DNA of 64,000 nucleotides from an uncultured Bacilli bacterium (lineage in GTDB: Bacteria > Bacillota_I > Bacilli_A > RFN20 > CAG-826): assembly GCA_934725985.1 (NCBI GenBank), contig CAKVCX010000002.1, forward strand, positions 372,001 to 436,000, written 5' to 3'. The notes under the pieces were generated by a model. The model had not been told where the DNA came from. It ran no database searches and saw nothing but the letters and a program-made list of their open reading frames with translations. Position 1 is the stretch's first letter. The number at the start of each line of letters is the position of its first letter. Of this stretch, positions 51,751 through 59,828 are shown piece by piece. The position numbers and the translations under genes are program-made.

Positions 51751-54237
51751 ATGAAAAAAGCTCTAATAAGATCAACATTGTTTATAACTAGTTTATTGCT
51801 TTCTTCATGCCAAATTATTACGAATAAAAATTCCTCAAGCGAAAAAGAAAGTGAAGGACATATATTAAATTTTAATGATTTTATAAATTCAATTCCTACT
51901 TCCACTTCTTCTTTAGTCAATATAAACGTAACGCTAGAAGACACGGAGTTTAATGTATGCTTTGATAAAGTTAGTTATAGTAAAAACGAGAAAGCCTTAG
52001 AAATAGAAAAAGGTGGATCATTATTTAATTTAGATGCCTTACCTAATATAGAAGAAATTTCTTTTTCTATTAAAAGTGAAGAAGAAACCATAGTCAATTT
52101 AAGTGATGATTTGCTCTATCAACCAATAAGCAATAATAAATATCTTGCTTCGGAAAATGCATACACGTATACATCATTTAAGGCAAATGAGGATGACTTT
52201 CTAGCTACATCAGCCTATTTCAATTTCTATTCAAAACAAGGAAAAACATATATAAAAGATTTACAAATTAAATATAAAACTAGCCTAAATACATATCAAA
52301 ATTGTATAAAAAACATTTCTCTAGCCGAACTCGAAAATGAAAAAGAAATAGGAAGCATTTATAAAGATGACAATAAAAAATCTGTATTGGCAAGTTATAA
52401 AGATGGAAAAGAAATAAAATTAAATTACGACTCCAAAGGTTTATTTGGCTATAAATTAATAGGAAAAAATGCACAAAATAGCGAATTAAATGGAGAAATT
52501 CCTTTTACAAACTTAGATTTAGGAAAAGTATCTTTTAAGGCGATATATAGAGGACATGTATCTAATTTAGTTAATTTCAATATAGTTGGCGAAAGTTCTT
52601 CCTTTTCTATTTCTCCCAATGAAAAAACCATAAACGTTGGTTCTTCTTTTACGATAGAAGTTAAAGCAAATTCCCCCTTAGAAGGACAAGTAAGCTTTTC
52701 TTCTTCCAACGAAGAAATAGCTAGCGTTACTTCTTCTGGATTAGTAAAAGGGAAAAAGGAAGGTTTTGCCCAAATTAAAGTCACGTATTTAAGTACAACC
52801 AAAGTGTGCAACCTAACCGTTATAAAAAGCGATGGCTATAAAAAAGTCGAAGTAAAAGATACCGTTGCTAATCTTAGCGATACTTACGCACCAGCCAAAG
52901 GCGCTCAAAAATTATTATTTGTCCCGATAAAATTAGCTCAGGCAACTTATACCTGGAATAGCAAATACTTAAATCAAGTCCAAGAAAACATAGATACCAT
53001 ATCTAACTATTATAAAAATGCTTCTTTTGGAAAACTCCAATTAGATGGGGATATTGCCGGTAGCTTAACGAAAATGTATACATCTTCGTTTAAAGAAAGC
53101 GAGCTTCAAGGTCAAACAAATCTAGCTTTTAACAAGCTTTATAATACGATGAATTCAGCCATTGCCTGGGTAAAAAATAATTACACTGAAATAAATTTAG
53201 ATGATTACGATACAAATGATGATGGCTATTTGGATTCGGTTCATTTTATCTTTAATGGAAGCGATAAAGATTTATGGGGTGGCGCACTTTGGCCTCATAT
53301 GGCTAGCTATGAGAACAAAAAAGGGAGCGTCTCTTCCCCTAACTTCAGGACTTATAGTGCCACTAACATAGGCCATATCGAAGATGCCATAACAACAATC
53401 CACGAACAAGGGCATATATTCGGACTAGAAGATTATTATGACTATTCGGATAGAAGCGATAATAAAATCATCAATTGCTTAGGCGGAGCAGACATGCAAG
53501 ATAACAATGTCTTTGATTGGAATTCTTTTTCTAAACTAACCATGGGTTGGGTAAACCCCATTGTAATAGATGGAAGCAAGGAAAAAGTAACCATAACAAT
53601 AAGTCCGGCCTCTAGTTCTGGGGATTGCATCCTTTTATCGCCAAATTGGAACGGAAGCCCGTTTGATGAATATATTTTGATAGAATTATTTTCTAAGGTT
53701 GGAAACAATGTATTTAAAATGGACTCAAATCAAACGTTTTGGGAATATTGGGAAAACAATGTAAATTCATTAGGAAATGGAGGCATAAGACTATACCATG
53801 TAGATGCTAGGCTTTGGGGATATAATAGTGAAGCAACCTTTGATGATGGAGAAATAGTTTTTGATCTTTCGGAATCAATTTATAAATATCACCAAATTTT
53901 AAATAACAATACATATGAAAACGGGGATTATGCCAGTAAAAAGCCTACTTCTTATGCAAATAAAAACTATCGTTTGATTCAACTAATCCAAGCTTCAAAT
54001 ATCAATACATTCGATAAATTAGGGAGTGCAACCAACACTAGTTCTTATTTAAAAAAATCCGATTTATTTCAAACAGGAGACACCTTTTCCATGACTTCAA
54101 TTAAAGGTTATGCAAACTATGGAACAAACTTCTTTGCAAATAAATCTTCTTTAAATAACGGGGAAAATTTCCCATATGTTATTAACTTTGATTCAGTCAC
54201 TCCCGCTTCCGCTACTTTAACAATAAGTAGAATCTAA
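51751..54237 (+). CDS. M6-family metalloprotease lipoprotein with Ig-like domain
   Basis: 828 residues. Signal and lipobox LLLSSC (Cys20), a Ser/Lys spacer, a BIG2-type Ig-like domain (about 288-369, SSNEEIASVTSSGLVKGKKE), then an M6 catalytic domain with HEQGHIFGLEDYY (H551, E552, H555, D561), the zinc HExxHxxGxxD motif. The Gln in HEQGH is unusual for this family (HEFGH). The M6 group includes immune inhibitor A, which degrades host proteins. It would be anchored outside the membrane. It follows a HAD gene by 16 bp and precedes the rpsD leader. Confidence 0.85.
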   Translation: MKKALIRSTLFITSLLLSSCQIITNKNSSSEKESEGHILNFNDFINSIPTSTSSLVNINVTLEDTEFNVCFDKVSYSKNEKALEIEKGGSLFNLDALPNIEEISFSIKSEEETIVNLSDDLLYQPISNNKYLASENAYTYTSFKANEDDFLATSAYFNFYSKQGKTYIKDLQIKYKTSLNTYQNCIKNISLAELENEKEIGSIYKDDNKKSVLASYKDGKEIKLNYDSKGLFGYKLIGKNAQNSELNGEIPFTNLDLGKVSFKAIYRGHVSNLVNFNIVGESSSFSISPNEKTINVGSSFTIEVKANSPLEGQVSFSSSNEEIASVTSSGLVKGKKEGFAQIKVTYLSTTKVCNLTVIKSDGYKKVEVKDTVANLSDTYAPAKGAQKLLFVPIKLAQATYTWNSKYLNQVQENIDTISNYYKNASFGKLQLDGDIAGSLTKMYTSSFKESELQGQTNLAFNKLYNTMNSAIAWVKNNYTEINLDDYDTNDDGYLDSVHFIFNGSDKDLWGGALWPHMASYENKKGSVSSPNFRTYSATNIGHIEDAITTIHEQGHIFGLEDYYDYSDRSDNKIINCLGGADMQDNNVFDWNSFSKLTMGWVNPIVIDGSKEKVTITISPASSSGDCILLSPNWNGSPFDEYILIELFSKVGNNVFKMDSNQTFWEYWENNVNSLGNGGIRLYHVDARLWGYNSEATFDDGEIVFDLSESIYKYHQILNNNTYENGDYASKKPTSYANKNYRLIQLIQASNINTFDKLGSATNTSSYLKKSDLFQTGDTFSMTSIKGYANYGTNFFANKSSLNNGENFPYVINFDSVTPASATLTISRI

Positions 54238-54313
54238 CTCTTTTCTAAAGAAAAGATTGACTATGGTAGATCACACATATATACTTTCCCTTGCGAAAAG
54301 CAGCAGGTTTTTA

Positions 54314-54393
54314 CTCTTTTGTCTGACGTCGAAAAGAAAAACAAGTAAGCAATAGCTACGATGCTGAAAGGAAAATTCGACACCCGAAAAGAG
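54314..54393 (+). ncRNA. Structured rpsD leader, candidate S4 autoregulatory element
   Basis: The 200-bp gap before rpsD holds nested pairings: CTCTTTT (54314-54320) with AAAAGAG (54387-54393), enclosing GTCGAA (54328-54333) with TTCGAC (54376-54381). S4 represses its own message through structured leaders in Bacillota. No match to a defined leader family was verified. Confidence 0.5.
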
Positions 54394-54438
54394 GGAAAAG
54401 CTTCCTAACTTGCTAACGCAAAGAAAGGAGACATTTTT

Positions 54439-55044
54439 ATGTCAAGATACACAGATTCAATGTGGAAAAAGTCACGCCACCTTAATTTTTCTGTCCTAGA
54501 AACAGGCGATGAATTAAAGAAAAGAGCTTATGGTCCAGGCCAACATGGAGCCGATAAGAAGAGAAAATCTTCCGAATACGGAACCCAACTTTTGGAAAAG
54601 CAAAAATTAAGAACGCTTTATGGAGTTAACGAAAGACAATTCCGCCGTCTATTTATGCTTGCTAAAAAAGAACCAACCGTCACTGGATTAGCCTTTTTTA
54701 GAATCCTTGAATCAAGACTAGACAATCTTGTTTATCGTATGGGATTTGCCCGCACTCGTGCCGCTGCAAGACAATTAGTCAATCACGGACACATCTTGCT
54801 AAATGGCAAAAAATGCGATATCCCATCTGCACTTTGCAATGTCGGCGATGTTATTTCTTTAAAGGAAACTAGCCCATTAAAATGTGTCAAAGAAGCCATG
54901 GATTCTAAACCAGCAACTGTTCCATACATAACCGTGGATGCTGAAAAGTTCCAAGGAACCTTTACTAGATTGCCGGAACGTAACGAGCTCGCTCTTGATA
55001 TCAACGAATCCGCTATCATCGAATACTATAACCGCAAGTTATAA
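54439..55044 (+). CDS. rpsD: Ribosomal protein uS4
   Basis: 201 residues. Primary 16S rRNA binder, with the S4 signature domain (GLAFFRILESRLDNLVYRMG, ARQLVNHGHILLNGK). The usual zinc Cys cluster at the N-terminus is absent, as in the many Cys-minus S4 forms. AAAGGAG lies 8 nt before the ATG. It stands alone and is not in the spc/alpha operon, as is usual in Bacillota. A hairpin terminator follows. Confidence 0.96.
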   Translation: MSRYTDSMWKKSRHLNFSVLETGDELKKRAYGPGQHGADKKRKSSEYGTQLLEKQKLRTLYGVNERQFRRLFMLAKKEPTVTGLAFFRILESRLDNLVYRMGFARTRAAARQLVNHGHILLNGKKCDIPSALCNVGDVISLKETSPLKCVKEAMDSKPATVPYITVDAEKFQGTFTRLPERNELALDINESAIIEYYNRKL

Positions 55045-55061
55045 TCTTCTAGAAGCAAAAT

Positions 55062-55085
55062 AGCCAGGGAAACCTGGCTTTTTTA
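55062..55085 (+). terminator. Intrinsic terminator of rpsD
   Basis: AGCCAGG (55062-55068) pairs with CCTGGCT (55073-55079) with a GAAA tetraloop and T7 tail. Confidence 0.92.
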
Positions 55086-55090
55086 ATACT

Positions 55091-55118
55091 AAAAAGGCTC
55101 CCTTGCAGGAACCTTTTT
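55091..55118 (-). terminator. Intrinsic terminator of tyrS
   Basis: On the minus strand an imperfect stem AAAAAGGTTCC with GGGAGCCTTTTT-like arm (55108-55118 with 55091-55101, one mismatch) around a 6-nt loop and a T-run. Confidence 0.7.
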
Positions 55119-55132
55119 ATTTTTTTATTAAC

Positions 55133-56383
55133 TTAAAATTCGGCCAAGGCGTAATTCTTTTTGCCTCTTTTTACAATTAAGTATTTTCCAAACAAAGCTA
55201 TTTCCTTGCCAATTAGCTCATTGGGATCGCTAATTTTATTCCCATTAATGGAAACAGAATTTCCATTTATGAAAGTCCTAGCCTCCCTTTTAGAACTAGC
55301 AAGCCCCAATGCTATTAATAAATCTTCTACCTTTAAAGAAGAATCAATATGTTTTTTAAATTCACCAAACACTTCTTCTATCTCTTTTTCGTTTAAGGAA
55401 GCCACGTTCCCCGAAAATAAAGCCTCACTCATGGCAACGGCTTCTTTTGCAGCAGTTTCCCCATGTATATCTTTAGTCACTTCATAAGCCACACGTTTTT
55501 GTCCGATTCTAGCTCCGGCAGAAGCAAAATGAAGTTTGGCAACTTCTTCTATTTCTTCTTTGGAAAGGAAGGAGAATATTTTCAAGAACCTAATCGCATC
55601 TTCATCGCTGACATTCATAAAATATTGATATAAGGCATAAGGAGAAGTCAAATTCGGATCAAGGAATAAGGCACCTTTTTCTGATTTTCCAAATTTCTTT
55701 CCATCGCTTCTTAAAATCAAATGGGCAGTCATGGCCTGGCATTCTTCATTTTCCCCGTCGATTTTCCTAATTAGTTCTAGCCCTGAAGTCAAATTGCCCC
55801 ATTGGTCATTCCCCCCAAGCTGAATGTTGACTCCATATTCATGATGAAGATGATAAAAGTCTATCGATTGCAAGATTTGATAGGAAAATTCGGTAAAAGA
55901 AATGCCAGCTTCAAGTCTAGATTTTACGATTTCTTTCGAAAGCATGTAGTTAATGGAAAAATACTTGCCATAATCACGTAAAAAACTAATCATTGACATT
56001 TTTCCTAGCCAATCATAATTGGAGACTACCATCCCTTTGCTTTCATCTGTCAAATCAATATATTTTTCAAGTTGATTTTTTATGGCTAAGGTATTCTTAT
56101 TTAAAGTTTCCTCTGTTTGCAAATTCCTTTCTTTGCTTTTCCCAGAAGGATCGCCAATCATCCCCGTGGCCCCGCCTACTAAAGCAACGACTTTATGACC
56201 GTGCATTTGGAATCTTTTAAGAAGGGAAATCATGACATAATTTCCCAAATGCATGGAAACTGCACTAGGGTCAAAGCCACAATAGACAGTTTGTTTGGTA
56301 TTTAATAATTCCTTTATTTTATCTTCATCGCTATATTGTTCAATTAGGCCGCGATAAGCCAAATCTTCAATAATGTTTTCCAT
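55133..56383 (-). CDS. tyrS: Tyrosyl-tRNA synthetase
   Basis: 416 residues, class I. HIGH-type motif in SAVSMHLGNYVMI, ATP region VGGATGMIGDPSGKS, tyrosine-binding QLGGNDQWGN, KMSKS-type KFGKSEKG, and a C-terminal S4-like RNA-binding domain (ALGLASSKREARTFINGNSV). It charges tRNA-Tyr. No T-box is visible upstream. A -10 box ends 7-9 nt before the ATG with no Shine-Dalgarno, so the message is predicted leaderless or nearly so. Confidence 0.95.
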   Translation of the reverse strand: MENIIEDLAYRGLIEQYSDEDKIKELLNTKQTVYCGFDPSAVSMHLGNYVMISLLKRFQMHGHKVVALVGGATGMIGDPSGKSKERNLQTEETLNKNTLAIKNQLEKYIDLTDESKGMVVSNYDWLGKMSMISFLRDYGKYFSINYMLSKEIVKSRLEAGISFTEFSYQILQSIDFYHLHHEYGVNIQLGGNDQWGNLTSGLELIRKIDGENEECQAMTAHLILRSDGKKFGKSEKGALFLDPNLTSPYALYQYFMNVSDEDAIRFLKIFSFLSKEEIEEVAKLHFASAGARIGQKRVAYEVTKDIHGETAAKEAVAMSEALFSGNVASLNEKEIEEVFGEFKKHIDSSLKVEDLLIALGLASSKREARTFINGNSVSINGNKISDPNELIGKEIALFGKYLIVKRGKKNYALAEF

Positions 56384-56390
56384 GAACGCT

Positions 56391-56398
56391 ATTTTATA
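56391..56398 (-). promoter_or_regulatory. -10 box of a near-leaderless promoter (tyrS)
   Basis: Overlapping TATAAA/TAAAAT elements on the minus strand end 9 and 7 nt before ATG at 56383. Confidence 0.45.
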
Positions 56399-56458
56399 AT
56401 ATTGAATAATAAAAACAACAAAGAAAGGCTTTTTTGCTCAAAAATAGGCAATACTAAA

Positions 56459-56487
56459 TTGCATAAAAGAGCAAATTACTCTATAAT
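56459..56487 (+). promoter_or_regulatory. Promoter of the CNNM operon, near-leaderless
   Basis: TTGCAT (56459-56464), a 17-nt spacer and TATAAT (56482-56487), ending 9 nt before ATG at 56497. This is the best-matching promoter among the leaderless candidates. Confidence 0.65.
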
Positions 56488-56496
56488 AAGCAATTA

Positions 56497-57636
56497 ATGG
56501 AAGTTCCTTTATCTATCACTTTAGATCCAGACATAGCTAGCAATAGTTCGATAACAGTATATGGGATGCCAATGTGGGCATCTTGGCTTTTAATAGCCAT
56601 AATGCTTTTAATATCTGGATTATTCAGTGCTTCAGAGAATGCTTTTAGCAATTGCAATAAATACCATTTTAAAGTCGAGGCAAATAAAGGCAACTTGACC
56701 GCAAAAATAATAGTAAAGTTAACAGAAAAATTCGAAGATACATTGGTGACTGTTTTAGTAGGCAATAACATTGTCCAAACCTTAATGTCCTCTATTTCGG
56801 CAGTCATGTTTTATAATATTTGCAAAATATATCGACTAGCCGATTCCCTTGAAGCCATATTATCAACCGTGGTTATGGGGGCTTTGGTCTATATAATTTC
56901 CGATACTTGCCCTAAAATACTATCGAAATCTCTGCCCAATAGAATGGCAATTATCTTAGCCTGGCCCGATTTTATTGTAGGGATAATTCTATTCCCAATA
57001 ATTTTCCTTTTCCGTTTCGTTTTAAAGCTTGTTCATAAAATATTTAAAATAAGCGATGAAAACGTACTTTCAAAAGAAGACTTCATAGAAAAGGCTAACG
57101 AAGCCAAGCTAGATGATGAAGGCGGAGGCGAGGAAGAAAAAGAAGAAGAACTATTCGAGGATAATGAATTGAAGCTCCTCGATAAAGCCTTTGTTTTTGA
57201 CAAGATAAAAATAGAAAAAGTCATGACAAAGGAAGGCGACATAGTTTCTATTAAGGAAGAAGATTTAACAAGCGAAAAAGTAAATTCCTTTATCATGAAC
57301 TCTTCATATTCTAGATTTCCCATCATAAATAAAGAAAGCGAATATTTATCGATTCTATCCATTAATCTTTATTTTGAAGAATATAACAAAGACCCCCACC
57401 TTGATATCCGTTCAATATTGCTACAACCAGTTTATGTTGATATAGATGAAACATTAGACGATGCCTTTGACATTTTAAATAAAGAACGCAGCCATTTAGC
57501 ATTAGTAAAAAATAATAAGGGCAAAGTTGTAGGTTTAGTAACAATGGACGATTTGCTATCTCAACTAGTAGGAAATTTAGATACAAATTTACATCCAATA
57601 GGAAGAAGAAAGAAAAACAAGGAGGAAGTATGTTAA
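56497..57636 (+). CDS. CNNM/CorC (HlyC/DUF21) family membrane protein, short form
   Basis: 379 residues. A DUF21/CNNM membrane domain of about three helices (~25-190), an acidic Glu-rich linker (near 204-222, KLDDEGGGEEEKEEELFEDN), then a CBS pair (~230-360, ending VVGLVTMDDLLSQLVG). These proteins are linked to Mg2+ or other divalent cation export. It lacks the C-terminal CorC/HlyC domain found in the next gene. It overlaps that gene by 7 bp. Hemolysin activity, sometimes used as the name, is not supported. Confidence 0.8.
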   Translation: MEVPLSITLDPDIASNSSITVYGMPMWASWLLIAIMLLISGLFSASENAFSNCNKYHFKVEANKGNLTAKIIVKLTEKFEDTLVTVLVGNNIVQTLMSSISAVMFYNICKIYRLADSLEAILSTVVMGALVYIISDTCPKILSKSLPNRMAIILAWPDFIVGIILFPIIFLFRFVLKLVHKIFKISDENVLSKEDFIEKANEAKLDDEGGGEEEKEEELFEDNELKLLDKAFVFDKIKIEKVMTKEGDIVSIKEEDLTSEKVNSFIMNSSYSRFPIINKESEYLSILSINLYFEEYNKDPHLDIRSILLQPVYVDIDETLDDAFDILNKERSHLALVKNNKGKVVGLVTMDDLLSQLVGNLDTNLHPIGRRKKNKEEVC

Positions 57637-58904
57637 TAGCAATTTATTCCATTGTCTTGTTTCTTCTTTTGCTTTGCTCAATGTTTTTTTCTTCTGCCGA
57701 TATGGCCTTTGGTTCCGTTTCCCTAGCTAAACTTGAGAAAAAGTCCAACACAAAGATGGGAAAAATAGCCTATTCATTGGCCAAAGGATATGAAAAGACA
57801 ATTTCTACCATCTTGCTTTGGAATGACGTCATTAATGCTGCCTTGGATACTTTATCTACCCTTTTAGGAATAAATGTGGCTATTTCTATCCTAAATATCA
57901 CCGATAAGGCAATGCAAGAAAACATCGGCTTAATCTTTTCATTAATTTTCTTAATTTTAAAAATAATATTTGGAGAAATAATAGCCAAATCATTAGGCAA
58001 AGTCTTTAACAATAAGCTAACTATTGCCTATGCCTATCCTTTACGTATTTGCTTTTATTTGACTTTGCCAATTACTTTCCTCATGGGAGGGTTTGGCATG
58101 TTAGTCACTTACCCATTAACTCATAACCTAAACGATTTCCAGACAGGAGATGAAGAACTTCACGAAATGGTTGATGAAATCGAAGAAAAAGGACAAATAG
58201 ATGAACAAGCAGCCGAATTATTAAGAGGAACTATAGACTATGCTACAACAGAAGCCTATGAAATAATGACTCCAAGGGCAAAAATATATGGTCTATTCTT
58301 AAACGATAACCTTGAGGAAATATTAAGCAATAAAGAGACTTTTTCCCATTCTAGGCTACCGATCTTTAACGAAGAAAACGACCAGATTATCGGCTTTGTA
58401 AAAAACAAAAACTTAATGAAACTAAAACTAGAAGGCAAAGAAGAAATACCTCAAGAAATGATAGAAAAAGTGATTTATATACCCCATACAATTGAAATTA
58501 ACGATATTTTAAATAAAATGAGAGAAGAAAAAGTAGCCATGTCAGTAGTCTTAGACGAATATGGCGCGTATGAAGGAATTATTACTTTTGAAGATATAGT
58601 TGAAGAAATTGTCGGCGAGATATGGGATGAAAAAGATAAAGCGGAAGAACCATATTCATTAAAAGCCGATGGAAGTTATGTGGTTGACGGGTCAATGACC
58701 TTAAGGGATTTTTGCTCCTTATTCGACCTAGATTTTGACGAAATAGAAACCGAATACGTTACAATAGGTGGTTTTTGTATTGACTTGTTAGGAGATAGAT
58801 TTGCAAAAGTAGGCGATGTAATTGAATATAAAAATCTAAAAATTACAATACTTTCTATGGATGGGGTCAAGGTAAAAAAGATGCTAGTGAGCAAAGAAGA
58901 ATGA
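57630..58904 (+). CDS. CNNM/CorC (HlyC/DUF21) family membrane protein, full-length
   Basis: 424 residues with DUF21 membrane helices (1-~170), a CBS pair (RAKIYGLFLNDN; VVLDEYGAYEGIITFEDIVEEIVG, overlapping two motifs) and a C-terminal CorC_HlyC domain (SMTLRDFCSLFDLDF, the YVTIGGFCIDLLG segment). It likely moves or senses divalent cations, such as Mg2+, with its paralog directly upstream. The genes overlap by 7 bp. The 3' end overlaps the next gene by 4 bp (ATGA), so a lipoprotein RNase-like gene is in the same operon. Confidence 0.85.
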   Translation: MLIAIYSIVLFLLLLCSMFFSSADMAFGSVSLAKLEKKSNTKMGKIAYSLAKGYEKTISTILLWNDVINAALDTLSTLLGINVAISILNITDKAMQENIGLIFSLIFLILKIIFGEIIAKSLGKVFNNKLTIAYAYPLRICFYLTLPITFLMGGFGMLVTYPLTHNLNDFQTGDEELHEMVDEIEEKGQIDEQAAELLRGTIDYATTEAYEIMTPRAKIYGLFLNDNLEEILSNKETFSHSRLPIFNEENDQIIGFVKNKNLMKLKLEGKEEIPQEMIEKVIYIPHTIEINDILNKMREEKVAMSVVLDEYGAYEGIITFEDIVEEIVGEIWDEKDKAEEPYSLKADGSYVVDGSMTLRDFCSLFDLDFDEIETEYVTIGGFCIDLLGDRFAKVGDVIEYKNLKITILSMDGVKVKKMLVSKEE

Positions 58905-59761
58905 AAAAAATATTGCCTCTATCTATATTATTTTTATTGCTTTCATCTTGTAGCCTAGGTTATTTTATAGACTCAAGCGAAATAAATAATTCTTCTTTTA
59001 ATAATTTAGAATCTAATTTAGAAATAGACTCCTCTAACTTTTCTAAAGACTCCGATTCTAATTCTAACTCTACTTCCTATACAGATAGTTTAACTAGCGA
59101 AGAAGAAAGCTCTTCTAGTTCTTATTTTCCCTATGTAGAAGAAGGATATTATAGAGTGGCCCCGAAATTTGAAACTTCTTCTACCATAGCTTTTTATAAC
59201 CTTGATGGATCTATTTATAAAACGATTAGGAGATCTACTCTAGACGACCCTTCCACCTGGTATATAGATCCAATAGACTTGGCTTTTTATTATTCAAGTT
59301 TTCGTAGCCTTCCTGTTAACTACATTTTTAATGATACCAATTTAGCATCGTCTTCTTTGCAAACCCAGTTACAAAAGTTTAATAAAAAAGGAAGACTATA
59401 TTCTAGAGATTATTCTAGAGTGGATGGCTATATGGCTTCCATCCCCGAACCATATGAATACAAATATTTTGAAATAGATATAGCAAAAGAAAACTCCTCC
59501 TATACAGCTAAAAATAGAGGAAGAAACCGCCTTGTTGTAGTTTATAATGGCTTAAAGCAATATAGTTCCACCGCCCCAATTATTTTTTATACGACAAATC
59601 ATTATTCTTCTTTTAAAGAATTCACTAATTTTGCCAAATTAAAAAATGAATCAACTTCCTTAAAATGTTTTGGCAAAGAATTTGATGGAGAGGGAGAAGG
59701 CTTTGGGAGCTATATTAAGCCTGAAACCGTTTCCATATTAAATAAAACGCCTTTAATCTAA
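58901..59761 (+). CDS. Barnase-like guanyl-preferring ribonuclease, predicted lipoprotein
   Basis: 286 residues. Lipobox LLSSC (Cys17), then a Ser/Asp/Asn-rich linker to about residue 85. The C-terminal part resembles microbial RNases of the barnase group: LPVNYIFNDTNLAS (cf. LPDNYITKSEA), FEIDIA with E191 (cf. READI, E73), R206 and R210 at four-residue spacing (cf. R83, R87), and TTNHYSSF with H234 (cf. TTDHYQTF, H102). All three catalytic positions are kept, with two small insertions. It would act outside the cell while anchored. No barstar-like immunity gene is adjacent. Identification is by motif spacing. Confidence 0.7.
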   Translation: MKKILPLSILFLLLSSCSLGYFIDSSEINNSSFNNLESNLEIDSSNFSKDSDSNSNSTSYTDSLTSEEESSSSSYFPYVEEGYYRVAPKFETSSTIAFYNLDGSIYKTIRRSTLDDPSTWYIDPIDLAFYYSSFRSLPVNYIFNDTNLASSSLQTQLQKFNKKGRLYSRDYSRVDGYMASIPEPYEYKYFEIDIAKENSSYTAKNRGRNRLVVVYNGLKQYSSTAPIIFYTTNHYSSFKEFTNFAKLKNESTSLKCFGKEFDGEGEGFGSYIKPETVSILNKTPLI

Positions 59762-59770
59762 TAATTAAGT

Positions 59771-59798
59771 TTGACAAATATTCAGTAGGTAATATAGT
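59771..59798 (+). promoter_or_regulatory. Promoter of the lipoprotein operon
   Basis: TTGACA (59771-59776), a 16-nt spacer, TATAGT (59793-59798), then a ~25-nt leader with AGGTGA before ATG at 59829. It is close to the sigma-A consensus. Confidence 0.75.
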
Positions 59799-59828
59799 TA
59801 ACATTGCCTTTTTGTAGGTGAATTTTTT

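Noticed and set aside
58901..59761. Toxin-immunity pair around the barnase-like gene
   Set aside because: No barstar-like acidic small protein is adjacent on either strand, so only the RNase assignment is kept.
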